64,000 bases of DNA from Uloborus plumipes. Taxonomy: Eukaryota > Arthropoda > Arachnida > Araneae > Uloboridae. Shown here piece by piece: positions 14,201 to 23,634 of the stretch. Within the stretch, counting starts at the first letter, position 1, and each line of letters opens with the position of its first letter. A program made the position numbers and the translations under genes. The stretch is from positions 30,710 through 94,709 of the forward strand of contig JAXGGA010003960.1 in the NCBI GenBank assembly GCA_038373865.1. The letters are read 5' to 3'. The notes under the pieces were generated by a model that saw nothing but the letters and a program-made list of their open reading frames with translations, made no database searches and was not told the DNA's origin.

Positions 14201-17200
14201 GAGTTAGCGTCATCCACCAGTCCACCACCACCAGATGCCGAATCAACTTTAAAGAATTTCAGAGCTGAAGGAAATAAATCTGGCAAGTTTTGCTTACTTT
14301 ATCTTTTTGTAATATTATATTAAAATTAAAATATATTAAATTTACAATATTATAAAATAATATTTAAAAAGATGCAACAAAATTACTTGATAACATTTTG
14401 TATCTTTACATCTTTACCATTGACAGTGAGCATGGAGCGAAGAAGAAGGGAATAAGAATTTCAATATGAAAACGTTCAAATATAATAACTATAATATTAT
14501 TTATAATAGTTTATAAATATTTTATTTCTGAATTGGAAATATATGTGACTAAGAAATATTTTGTTGCGAAAATATTCTGCTTTATCTTTTAAGTGATGAA
14601 ATAATAATCTTCACTTAGTTGAGTAAATTTTGAAATTATTTAGAACTAAATTATTTTTAAAAAGTTGAGACCATTGAAATATTTTATCACTGCATTTCCA
14701 TGAAAATCTGTTAAAAGAACTGAATTATCATAAAAAAGAAAGTTATTTATCTTCAATGCAAATAATTTTAAATTGAAATTTTCAAAACTATTTTTTAGCT
14801 ATGAAAAAAAAAAAAAAATCAAAATGGATCTTTTAAAATTAGGTGAAAGCATTATCCTCAGCTTATCAGCATAGGTATAACTGAAGCAAAACAAATGTTT
14901 ATATGGAGGAGAGGGTAAGAAGCAATAATAAAAATAAATTTAAAAAATATTCCAGAAAGATTTCTCACACATTGTTGAGGATCAAAATACCAGATGAATA
15001 ATTATAGAGGGATTTTTTTCCCCTGGTAAATTAAACTGAATACAAAGAAGTGAGGACTTTTTCGCCAGTCTTCCCCATAAAAACTTCAATCGTTTTTTTT
15101 ATCACTTGTTTTTCCCAAAGAAAAAATTTTGGCGCGATACAAGCAGGATGAAAAACATTAAGTTTCATTTAAGCACTAAATTAAGCTTTTGCATTGTTGT
15201 TGATCAAACGCATGAATTTTCAATACTGTAACAGGAGCATAAAATGTTAAATGTGGAAGAATAACCTTACTTTTTTTTTTTTTTTTGCTGCTTCACAGCT
15301 TGAATAAATATATCTCTCATTAAAAAAGGAGACGTCTCCCTCTCTCTCTCTGTCTTGTCAACAACATTTAAGATCGTCCTATATTTTGTTTTAAAGGGCT
15401 TAAGCTTTTGTTTCTGAGGGAGAGTTCCCGAAAATTCCTGCCCTAACATCACTGAAAGTCAACTAAAATTACTGTTTTCGAGCAATTTCGAATATTAGTC
15501 TGTCCTTTTAACGTTACCAAAGATGACCTTTCAATTTTGAAAAGTTCCGGGGTGGGCCCTAAACCTCCCCTCTCCTAACATCAACTCAGATCGTCTGAAA
15601 TTGCGTTTTTACACTTTCAATTTCAAAAAAAGTTCCGGGGGAGAACCCCGCACCTCCCCTACCCTAAAATAATGGTGCACAACCTTTTTCAGCGAAGAGC
15701 CGCACACCTAACAGGAGCTCTATTGAAGAGCCGCAGCAAGCCCATCATTTGGAGGGGTCATGAAGAGTAGGGTTACCCCCCCCCCCCCCCCAAGTTTGAG
15801 AAACTGTCTTTTTTAAAAAATATTTTATCACATAATTTGCATTGAGTACATATCCTTTGCCCCCAGGAAATTTTTTAAAATGATGGGCTTGGCATCATGC
15901 ACCAGTATTTTGCTGATGTTAATAAATGTAAGAAAAATTTGTACACATAATTGATATACTGATTAATACTGATTCTTTTCACTACATGACTTGGGAAAAA
16001 AACTAATAACTTAATTAAAACACAAAACAGCGAAATATTGCATACACATGATTCAGAGGGTTAATTAGAAAGGTAAAACTTCCAGTGAAGAAAATGTTTT
16101 GAGCTTCTGATCCTAAGCAGTTTTTCTTATGACAATACAAAATCAATTATGAGATTCAAAAAGTACTTTTGGAAAAACTGTAAACAGTCCAAAAGCAACT
16201 AGGCCAGTGCAAAGACAAAACTACCAATAGATGGGAATTGCATAAATGCCAAAAATAATGAGACAACAAAAAAGTAATCATATCAAATATTATCCAACTA
16301 AAAATTCAGGAAAATGCTATGAAATCAAAATTTTCAATTGGATGGCTGAGACTGAAATTTATCTACCAATTTTGTTGCATTTGTTTATAAAATTCTAAAC
16401 CAGGGTTCATACTTATTTTTAAAAATGAAAATTAAGGACTTTTTAAGGGCTCTCAATTTTTTTTAAGGACTCATAGGAAAATATTTAAACAGCTTTAGGA
16501 ACACAATTTTGCTATAAAACACTTTAAAAATAAACAGCAATGGTTCAACTTTTTAAACTTATTTTGTGTTCAATTTTTTGAACAATATTATTTAGTTCAG
16601 TTTCCTTCTCGTGGACAATTTTTCTAATTACATTTGCTTAAATAAATTTCTGAACATCTGTTCTTTTCCCATTTCATCACAGAGATTATTAGCAGAAATT
16701 TTTAAGTTTTCTACGTCTATTTCTAACACACTTGATTATCTACTTCTTGCTATTTTCAAAACGCAAAAAACTCTACAACAGACGTGCGTCTCTTCCTCGA
16801 TCACCTAGGCATTAACAGAGAAATCAGTAGAGTTCAGGTGTTGGGCGTCTGTTGAAGTTACTGAGATCTATAATAAAGTGGCACCACATGGGTATAATGG
16901 ACAAAAAGAAACCTTGGATAACACTCCCACATCTATTAACATGTCTTCTTAGAAAATCTTACTATTTCCCCTATGAAACTGTACTAAGGCAATAACCTAT
17001 TCTTTAATTAAAATTAGACATTAAATAAGGTATTGTAATTATATCACTGTCACTTTCAGTGGTTTTCTTTCATTTTAATTACCAATTTAACTTTTCCTTA
17101 GATTTTCAACTGAATAAATTCATTTCAGTTATACAATTTTCGGTGAAGTATGTTCTGAATATCAACATGTTGGGAAAAAGAAAAAAAACACACAAATAAT

Positions 17201-20200
17201 AAAAAATAAATGAAGTAAAAGTAGGCTTCATTAGCCATGTCAAAATACCTTCCAGCTGTCAAAAATATTAAAATACTTTCAAGATGAAAAAGGACTGAAA
17301 TCTCAAAACAGGAAGCAATTTTTTGTTGACTACAGATCAGTTTTTTTTAAATGAATTTATTTATTAATTATAAAAATAAAAAAATGATGCAATAAGTTCA
17401 TTTAAGATAGCAATATGTCAAAATAACATCCAACCATCAAAAATATTAAAACACTGACAAGATGTTAAAGGGTTGAAATGTCAAACAAACGAAGCGATTT
17501 TACCAGAATCGCGGGTAAAATGTAACATGTAAAATGGGGAGGAAAAATTTTTAAAAATATTAAAATAAATAATTAAATGTGATAACCTGAGGTAGGATAT
17601 GTTGATGTAACCTAAAATTTTCTCAAATATTAAAATATTTGCACGATGCAAAAGGATTGCAGCCTTAATTACATAAACCAGTTTTCCGTGAAGTACGCGC
17701 TCAGTGCTGAAATATGATGATGTTTAGGCTATCTCTTGCGTTTTAACACATGTATCCATGGATTTTAAAGAAGCCTAGTAGTTGAAATTTAGTTATGTGA
17801 AAAAAAAAAACACTGGAATAGATGAAAAATCTGTAGAAAACGTACGATTTTACACCTTTACCGTAGCAAAAAAACGTACATTGTATGGCAAAAATGTACA
17901 AGTTGGCAGGTATGCACTCCAGCTTTTAATTCATGGTGAAAAAGAAAGAAACAATAACTGAAACAGTTTTTCAAAAATTAAGGAAATTTTTCCAAAATTA
18001 AGGACTTTTTAAGGGTTTTTTAGGGACTTTAATTTTGCTTGATAAAATTAAGGGTTTCTTAAGGGTTTTTTAAGGAAGTACGAACCCTGTAAACATGCTT
18101 GTATTTTAGTTAATATTTTTTTATTATGGAGGTTAAGTTATTTAGAACTGTAAAAGCCCCTACTATTAGAAACTTGATTTGCATATATCAGAGGTCAGAA
18201 AGGCAACTAGCCCTTTCTCTTTCAAGAGCTTCATGAACAAGAACTCCAAATGATTTAATGTTTAAGTTTTTTACTTCGAAAAATTTCCATTTGCCATGTG
18301 GTGAGTGCAAAAATTAAAAAAATAGCGAAGTTTAATTCACCACCACGCGAAAAGTATAAATCGAGGAAACAAATCCTTTTATGACTTTTAATTATTTGAG
18401 GAGCAGAAAGTTTTTCCAGATTTAAAAACTTGCAGCATTATTATTTTTTCAGTTATTAGCACTTATACCTAGAACTGCGGTAGGGGTCAATATGACCCTC
18501 AAGAAATATTGAAGCACAAATGACTAAAATCGTACATTTTCTTGTAAGCAACTGTAATATATTTCTTCCTCACCTAAGAATCTCTGAAATGGGATAAATA
18601 GGCAGTAATTTAGCAGAAGAGGGGTTGCGGGGGATTCCCCCCCCCCCCCATCCTCCAACTTTGAAGAATTTATGTTTTTAGATATAGTTCGGTGTTGTTT
18701 TTTGTTGTTTTCATATAAAGTTTGTATTCGGCACGCACCCTTCCCCCTCTTGAAAAATTAAAAATAGTGGTGGTGGTGGTGGGGGGGGGGGGGGGGTTCC
18801 TAACCTATTCGCTGAGACTGAAACCTATGTATTTTGATCGGTTGGTTTTGAGCACTATGATTGGTTTGAAACTCGATCTATGTTTGGACGCAATAAAAAA
18901 ATGACAAGGTAAATATTTTGTTTTATATATAAGAAATACTCCAGTAATTAGAGTGTTCAGGAAGCTACAGTTATCTATGAACTATTTAGAAAGCCATGGT
19001 AATGATAAAACTGTTTTAATTTTGAGAAGTTGAAAGTAAAGATTACTAGTAATTCCCTTGCAAACGCTGTTCTCTTTCATTGCAAAAATTATGAAAACTT
19101 ATTGAACTTTAAAAAAAATAATAATGTTTCGAGAAAAAATACACGTACGGAAATAAATTTTAAAAACAAATCAACAATAACATTTAAAGCGGGAAAATAG
19201 TAAGCTGACAAAGAGGAGATAGTTTTGAACTTCTTTCAAATTGGAACAAAGGATATGATTTTTGAAAGAAGAAAGGGGCCAGCACCCAATACTAAACGCA
19301 GTATTATCCACAACAGTACTTCAACTGTTTTTATTCATGTTATGAAGAAATTGATATTGAAGTACATGAGGAAATTTACGGAAGATGAAATATATCGGCA
19401 GCTGAATATCATTGAAGTAAAGCGAAAAATCGTCCCGTAAGAGCACACTCGCCGCAAATCACTGGTCTAGTGTACTAATAAGTAACATTAGAAGAAATAA
19501 ATACTTTCATATCAATTATTGACGTACCTAAGATATTTTTTGTACCCCCCCCCCCTCCAACATCATAGTTTGGGGCCAAAAGAGTGCAGATCATATTTTT
19601 TCCAGAAAGCATTGCTAAGAACTAAGTTTATGGAATGATGAGATTTTTACGCTTTGACATAAAATAAGAGCAGCTTTTATGTAATATTTTGCACCTTGAT
19701 GGGGTAGTCCATTATTTGGCTTTATGTAAAACTATAAATGAAAAATTTGCTGGTAGGCACCACTTCAAGACTTGATTGTAAAATCTTGATAACAGTTTCT
19801 TCTTTCTCATTAAAAATAAATAAATTAATAAATATAAGTAGTTAACTCTAGTGTGGTGACGCAACAAATGAAAACGACGGACAACCGCAAATTAAATGCA
19901 AACAAAACAGATTTCAAAGTCAAAATTGTAAAAATAAAACTGTAGATATCTGTTCAAAGTACAAATTTCTTATTTGTGCAGAGTATACAAAGCATACTTT
20001 TACGTTTTATTCACAACTTATTCTGTAAACTGTCGATTATTTTTTAAACTATAAATATATCCTAACATATTGAACTACTTACTGTATTATCCCATTTAAA
20101 ATAGCAAATGTATGTATATTTTGTTGGAAATACGTTAGTATACTCAAAGTAATAAAATTTTTAAGAATACGATATTGTAATTAAAAAACGTTAATAACTG

Positions 20201-21937
20201 TTGTTTTATACAAATAATTTAACTAGAATTCTGAGAAATATTAATTATTAATCTCTTAAAAAATATTTCAGCTAGCTGAATTAAGCGTTTGCTCATAATT
20301 CATTGAATTACTATCTGGGGTCAAAATGGCCCCTTCCGCAGTTCTAGGTATATCGAAATCCCCGCGGTTCTAGTGTTAAAAAAATCGTATTTACTTTGAA
20401 AAATGCAGTTGTATTATTGCTCAATATGATTTGTATAGTGTACTACTGCGCAAATAAGAAGAAATATCTTGTCCTGAAAGCCGATGCTAAAAGATTGCGG
20501 GAAAATTACAGTCAAACTCTAAAATTACGCTTTACACGTAGCACCGAAAAAACACATAAAAATGTCAAAATTGCAAAGCATTCAACAGGCAAAAGTGAAA
20601 TAATAAGCAGAATTTTTAACATTCAAGGAGGAAACATAGGCCTTGAGGAGTGAAATATTAAAAAAATATGTAATATTTTTCAAAATGTGTGTGAAGGGTT
20701 TTTTTCTTTCTTTCATGTCGTGGTTGTTGCTGTAACAATTATTTGGTTTGAATCAGTGCCTAGTAACCTATAAGGGTCAACAGTCCACTGGTTAATAATT
20801 GAAATTTCAGGTCTACTCTTTTTTCCTAAAACCCCCTACACTTTTTTCCTTAAGTCCTAAAATATTTCTTCAAACAAATTTTAGAGCGATTTTACTTGGT
20901 GCGTGTTATTTTAAATCTTATCAGGAAAACCTTCTTTTGCATTTTCTTTCCCCCTCTAAATTCAAAAAAAAATTCTGAAAAAAATTTTTTTTTTTTTTTC
21001 TTTTTTCAACACAAGAAATTAAATGCATTCGCGGGCCGCACATCGCTACGCGGTGGGCCGCAGGTGGTGCACCCCTACCCTAAAACAATCAGATATTATC
21101 TATAGTTGTGTTTTTAAAATTTCAATTTCCAAAAATATCCAGAGAAGCGCCTCCAAACCGCTTCAACTACTATTGCCAAAAATTATTTAGAATGTATTTT
21201 AAAGACTGCAATTTAAATAGTTTTCCGAAAAGAGGGAACTCAAATTTCTAATATGCGCATTATTAGCAAAGATAGTCTAAAATTGCGTTTTTAGTGCTAC
21301 AATTTCGAAAAAATCTCCGATTCCCCCTTTCCATATCACAATCAAAGGTAATAATTGAGTTTTTAATGTTTCTACATTGAAAAATGTACCAAAGAGAGCC
21401 CTCTAACCTCTTCTCCCATAACTGCCAAAGATCCTCTAAAATGCATTTTTAAGACCACGAATTCAAAAAAATTTCCGGGGGATAAACCTTCGTACCCCCT
21501 TTCTTCTGGGTAAATAATATATTTACTATTAAGAACACATTCTCAACTCTCTGATATAGCAGAAAAGAAGCTTTTATAACATTCTTTTCTCTCTGTATTT
21601 AAGATGCGTTTGAAATTAATGAGGGGTCGCCAATTTCATACCCCCACCTTACTTTTTTTCCCTGCGACGGGTCAGAATATGACTTCTTGTGGTCTTTATT
21701 TGAAAATTGCAATGTTCATTGGTCTTTACAAAGGTTAAACATGTTTAAAAAAACATCAATTTTTTAAACAGTCCCCCCTAATGTTCAGCAGGCAGCGATG
21801 CCCATGGAAGCACTTATATGTACACACTACAACACAGCAAAATTTCACATACCAGGCTTACAGGATGATAGTGACCACACTGCCTTGGTTCCAACTTCGC
21901 GAACTTTGCCTTCTCGCTCTTCTTGTAAAGCATCCAT
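2008..21937 (-). CDS. APC10: Anaphase-promoting complex subunit 10 (APC10/DOC1), three spliced coding exons
   Basis: APC10 is the DOC-domain subunit of the APC/C ubiquitin ligase; with the coactivator it forms the D-box receptor and promotes processive ubiquitination of cyclins and securin. Joining 21937-21853, 9756-9594 and 2293-2008 gives one frame of 178 codons including TAA (177 aa; human is 185 aa). Conserved blocks seen are [11 protein letters not shown] (residues 19-29), LETYWQSDG (40-48), DESYTPSR ending at 83, [13 protein letters not shown] (134-146) and the C-terminal Ile-Arg tail that binds the TPR subunit APC3. The DOC jelly roll covers nearly the whole protein. The start is chosen because an in-frame TGA lies 6 nt upstream of the ATG. 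Introns are 12.1 and 7.3 kb, phases 1 and 2, both GT-AG. A splice acceptor 8 nt before the ATG implies a further 5'UTR exon at higher coordinates. No key residue is visibly missing. Confidence 0.97.
2699..3337 (-). pseudogene. Non-LTR retrotransposon fragment, end of RT plus RNase H domain
   Basis: 212 residues in one frame. The N-terminal ~60 residues ([24 protein letters not shown]) match the linker after the reverse transcriptase of Jockey/R1-like elements. The rest is RNase H with three of its acidic residues visible: Asp in WYTDGSK, Glu in FQAEMFAI and Asp in [12 protein letters not shown]. The frame stops before the region that should hold the last catalytic Asp and the tail, and there is no RT domain upstream. 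This is therefore a piece of a dead copy sitting in APC10 intron 2, antisense-neutral (same strand as the host gene). The ATG at 3337 is incidental, because homology may begin slightly upstream. Confidence 0.85.
3917..3990. repeat. Short inverted repeat around a 'CGTATAAGT' core
   Basis: cacgtataagtcgag near 3917-3932 is answered by tcaacttatacgcgg near 3973-3990, so the two can pair with ~40 bp between. Motifs of this kind occur at the ends of interspersed repeats in many animals. I cannot see the partner end of a larger element. Confidence 0.35.
4331..4603. repeat. Tandem duplication, ~157-165 bp unit, two copies
   Basis: The stretch from about 4331 to 4440 (aaaatgaatcc, tttttgtgaaaaggaataac, aagaatgctcactgcatttc) recurs at about 4488-4602 with scattered substitutions. 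Part of it (accgtaatcgcaaaagg) is echoed near 5165. The three open frames that cover this area are a by-product of the duplication. Confidence 0.6.
5971..6349. mobile_element. TA-flanked TIR MITE (379 bp)
   Basis: A perfect inverted repeat of 39 bp joins 5968-6006 and 6314-6352 (outer part atatcgctgcttgaaatg). Counting a TA duplication at 5969-5970 and 6350-6351, the element proper is 5971-6349. It has no coding capacity; the open frame 6008-6223 inside it is meaningless. TA duplication fits the Tc1/mariner superfamily. The perfect arms imply recent movement or conversion. Confidence 0.8.
6888..6913. repeat. GATC/ATCG simple repeat
   Basis: gatgatcgatcgatcgatga and flanks form a short run of ATCG units, trailing into agatgatag. 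It is a simple repeat with no other function visible. Confidence 0.6.
8060..8396. mobile_element. Candidate MITE with ~35 bp imperfect TIRs
   Basis: cgataaatagtgaatctatt at about 8075-8095 is answered by the reverse complement in cgaatagattcgccatttat at about 8363-8383. The similarity extends outward with gaps to roughly 8060 and 8396. No target duplication could be fixed, so the limits are approximate. Confidence 0.5.
9594..9756 (-). CDS. APC10: APC10 coding exon 2
   Basis: 163 nt between acceptor TTTTCAG (AG 9758-9757) and donor GTATTTTT (GT 9593-9592). It encodes residues 29-82 plus two bases of codon 83: [33 protein letters not shown] and the [13 protein letters not shown] block that marks APC10. 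Phase in is 1 and phase out is 2, matching both neighbours exactly. Confidence 0.96.
12113..13996 (+). mobile_element. Decayed hAT element of the ZMYM/TTF type, 3' end not found
   Basis: The left end reads cagggccggtgatagggtgg, a hAT-like terminus, about 490 bp before the first coding remains. The coding relic runs 12607-13995. An AATAAA lies near 14041. I could not find the matching inverted end (ccggccctg) or an 8-bp duplication downstream, so the 3' border is the end of the coding remains. Confidence 0.6.
12607..13996 (+). pseudogene. Broken hAT-family (ZMYM-like, TTF zinc finger/DUF4371/hAT-C) transposase
   Basis: Four blocks in changing frames follow the order of this family. (1) 12607-12909, 101 aa, starts MDTYKH with the basic [11 protein letters not shown] motif. 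(2) 13066-13441, 125 aa open without an ATG, has the TTF-type finger block ([23 protein letters not shown]) then [12 protein letters not shown] and [11 protein letters not shown]. (3) 13442-13640 has [21 protein letters not shown] and HYLSKDS, interrupted by stops. (4) 13748-13993 is the hAT C-terminal dimerisation domain, with [18 protein letters not shown] and [12 protein letters not shown]. The long middle that should hold most of the catalytic core is deleted between blocks 3 and 4. It is dead: several stops and frameshifts. It lies in APC10 intron 1, opposite in strand to the host gene. Confidence 0.85.
14136..14176. repeat. Short palindromic motif
   Basis: gtgtcatcaacacc at 14136 pairs with ggttgatgacac at 14165-14176. 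The same words (cctcctagac, ccagtctagaaggag) are partly repeated just after. Looks like a remnant of a small hairpin repeat. Confidence 0.4.
15480..15669 (+). repeat. ~100-bp tandem repeat family, block 1 (left of hAT)
   Basis: Units built on tctaaaattgcgtttttag, ttcaatttcaaaaa, ttccgggggagaacccc and ctcccctaccctaaaa. The last unit is cut at 15669 by the hAT element and resumes at 21078. The same family in the same orientation flanks the element at 29877-34516. Confidence 0.65.
16401..18089. mobile_element. Nested CAGGGTTC-type TIR element (1.7 kb)
   Basis: The left end is cagggttcatactt at 16401; the right end is aagtacgaaccctg ending at 18089, an inverted match over ~14 bp. Both subterminal parts carry short direct repeats of ttaaggactttttaaggg type, resembling non-autonomous hAT elements known from fish. 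TAAAC on both sides (16396-16400, 18090-18094) may be what remains of an 8-bp duplication. No coding region is seen. Confidence 0.6.
17241..17650. repeat. Three diverged tandem units, period ~180 bp
   Basis: tcaaaaatattaaaatac and its variants start near 17241, 17419 and 17604, each followed by an 'a-g-atg-aaaagg-ttg' stretch. The spacing is about 178 and 185 bp. This array makes up the middle of the CAGGGTTC element. Confidence 0.5.
18454..20375. mobile_element. Candidate piggyBac-like non-autonomous element
   Basis: The right end reads ccgcagttctaggtatatcg then cggttctagtgTTAA; the left end near 18454-18490 reads tagcacttatacctagaac and tgcggtaggggtcaatatg, its inverted partner with about 19 bp missing. 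GGGGTCA...TGACCC words sit just inside both ends. TTAA is present on the right (20376-20379) and degraded to TTAT on the left. TTAA targets are the hallmark of piggyBac. Two open frames in or beside it (19225-19440, 20396-20653) are not recognised. Confidence 0.45.
21078..21520 (+). repeat. ~100-bp tandem repeat family, block 2 (right of hAT)
   Basis: Continuation of block 1 after the hAT: about four decayed units, each with taaaattgcgtttttag-, caatttcgaaaaa- and gggg/cccc-type segments (for example near 21270 and 21430). Plus-strand orientation, the same as blocks 1, 3 and 4. Confidence 0.6.
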
Positions 21938-21945
21938 AACTCAAA
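21853..21945 (-). CDS. APC10: APC10 coding exon 1 (CDS 21937-21853)
   Basis: Starts after a pyrimidine-rich acceptor ending CCAG (AG at 21947-21946), has 8 nt of 5'UTR containing an in-frame TGA, then ATG at 21937-21935. It encodes 28 residues plus one base and ends at donor GTATGTG (GT at 21852-21851). The peptide ends in the invariant WSLSSCKP block. The N-terminal tail is shorter than in human or fly, which is normal because this tail is poorly conserved. Confidence 0.95.
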
Positions 21946-22348
21946 CTGGAAAAAAAATAGTTTTAAAATACAGCATGAGAATTAAAAAAATCTGGAAGAT
22001 ATTTTTCCTGTTATTCAAGAAATCAGTTTACTCTAAAAACTACAGCAGTTCAATGAAAAGCAAATCAAAATGTTTCAATCACAAGACAGGTTTTAAATTT
22101 AGTATAGTTTACTATAAGTTCATCGAAAATAACAACAAACACGAAAACGAACCAATGAAAGCAAGCAGCAGGAGATTGCAATGGCCAATCACATCAGGCA
22201 AGTTACGGTTACAATTAAAACTCAACGTAACTGCAAATTTGCTAATCTCACTCTGGAATGAAGAAGAGATACCACTGTACTGCAGTAGTTGTTGCTATAA
22301 GGTAGCTAGAATCCCTAAAATAAAACTACGTTTTCATACAGAACTTAA

Positions 22349-22536
22349 GGGCCGAATTCAAGTGAAACACCATTGCAATCGCTTCGAGGCGATCGCAATT
22401 GCAATCGCTACTGGAAGTCGAATTACGATAGAATAGCATCTCGTAACGATTGTAACGTTTCACTTGAATCCAAATTTCGGAATTTGAGAATTCATTGGCG
22501 AGTTGCAATCGTCCGTATTTCACTTGAATTCCGGCC
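22349..22536. mobile_element. PIF/Harbinger-type MITE, copy 1 (188 bp)
   Basis: Starts gggccgaattcaagtgaaac and ends in the inverted version ttcacttgaattccggcc. TAA at 22346-22348 and 22537-22539 is the duplicated 3-bp target. GGGCC ends with a TWA target are typical of Harbinger MITEs. It is non-coding; the open frames over it on both strands reflect its composition. Confidence 0.75.
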
Positions 22537-22539
22537 TAA

Positions 22540-22737
22540 GGGCCGAATTCAAGTGAAACACCATTGCAATCGCTTCGAGGCGGTCGCAATAGAACAAAAT
22601 TGCAATCGCTACTGGAAGTCGAATTACATTAGAATCGCATCCCGTAGCGATTGTAACGTTTTACTTGAATCAAAATTTGGGAATTTGCGATTGCATTTGT
22701 GAGTTGCTATCGTCCGTGTTTCACTCGAATTCCTGCC
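22540..22737. mobile_element. PIF/Harbinger-type MITE, copy 2 (198 bp)
   Basis: Second copy directly abutting the first and sharing one TAA (22537-22539), with its own TAA after it (22738-22740). Same start gggccgaattcaagtgaaac; right end tttcactcgaattcctgcc. It differs from copy 1 by several substitutions and a short insertion (near 22590), so the two are not a fresh duplication. Confidence 0.75.
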
Positions 22738-22740
22738 TAA

Positions 22741-23634
22741 GACTGGAGGTGGATCTTTTATAACATATTTTATTTTTATGTAATGCTTAATGATCATTTG
22801 AGAGTGGAAGAAATCAAATATATGGTGGCGAAAAACTTTAACAAAGCAGCTTCTCGTTTCAAGTGCAGCTGTAGATACGATTTTTGAGCTAAGCACGGGA
22901 ATATGGCTGATTTACTTTTAAAAAAAAACGTATTTAGTGGTTTCGTAATTGGCAATTGCAACTATATTTTGAGTGCTCGTGCTGATAAATTCTTCCCTCG
23001 TCATACGAATAAAAACTTAAGAACCCATACATGGCCGTATCCAGCATGAATGTTCAGGATAAGCCAAAAATATTTTAGGACCGGCCAATAACAATAGTAA
23101 AAATAATAATAAATTTACAAAGATAAAGCAGTAATAAAAAATAAAGATTGCTATTCCCTTCCATCGTAATAATTTATAAATTTTAACTAAAATTTTACGG
23201 TTGGATGGTGGGATTACTTGAGAAATCTGAAGTTGCTTAGATCCTTTGTTTAAAAGTTTTTCAATGGACCCTATTCACATGACGTCTTTGTAGGTCTTGG
23301 ACCGCCAGCTGAGGGTATTTGTGCTACAATTGTAGCACAGGCGAAAATTCGGTTCTCGGGCGTCTATTAACACTTTGTATCTTTACAGCGTAAAAACTCT
23401 TACTTCTATTCAAAAAATAATTCTTTTGAAAGTTTTTACTTTGGGAATGACATAATATAATGATGAATAACACATTTAATTGGAAACATTCTCTTAATAA
23501 ACGTATTTTTCTGATTTAAAATCTCTGAGCTCATCATGAGAAAGGTGAAAAGTCACATTGTTTTCCTTCTCCATTACTTTTCTCAAGATTTTCCAGCAAT
23601 CCTAAGCCGATATAGGCCCTACGTATGTTCATTA
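22741..23634. other. Unassigned sequence upstream of APC10 exon 1
   Basis: No gene seen. The perfect 20-bp palindrome at 23320-23339 is the only notable structure. It lies within the presumed 5'UTR intron of APC10 if the first exon is further upstream. Confidence 0.4.
23320..23339. repeat. Perfect 20-bp palindrome
   Basis: tgtgctacaattgtagcaca equals its own reverse complement. It could be a protein-binding site or the remnant of a tight hairpin. Nothing around it decides. Confidence 0.6.

Larger units (their letters stand above)
15670..21077. mobile_element. hAT element, 5.4 kb, 8-bp target duplication CCCTAAAA
   Basis: The ends are taatggtgcacaacc at 15670 and the inverted tggtgcacccctа-type end at 21063-21077 (reads taggggtgcaccacc on the minus strand). 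CCCTAAAA stands on both sides (15662-15669 and 21078-21085), the 8-bp duplication expected of hAT. Subterminal sequence is rich in gccgc and gggccgc words, as in other hAT ends here. The flanks rejoin into a unit of the local ~100-bp repeat. Inside are two further elements (16401-18089 and 18454-20375) but no transposase I can recognise. Minus strand of the host gene is unaffected, as it lies inside intron 1. Confidence 0.8.
9757..21852 (-). other. APC10 intron 1 (12.1 kb)
   Basis: Phase 1 intron, donor GT at 21852-21851 and acceptor AG at 9758-9757. It holds the hAT/ZMYM relic (12113-13996), the ~100-bp repeat array cut by a 5.4 kb hAT (15480-21520) and a few short inverted repeats. Nothing recognisable is seen in 9760-12110 or 14180-15480. 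Without the insertions visible here it would be less than half as long. Confidence 0.8.

Noticed and set aside
21798..22436. 212-codon open frame on the plus strand
   Set aside because: It is antisense to APC10 exon 1 and runs into the Harbinger MITE; no homology and no coding pattern of its own.
22326..22738. CRISPR-like or satellite array
   Set aside because: Only two units, each with its own TIRs and TAA targets, so MITEs; no CRISPR is expected or seen in this eukaryotic sequence.
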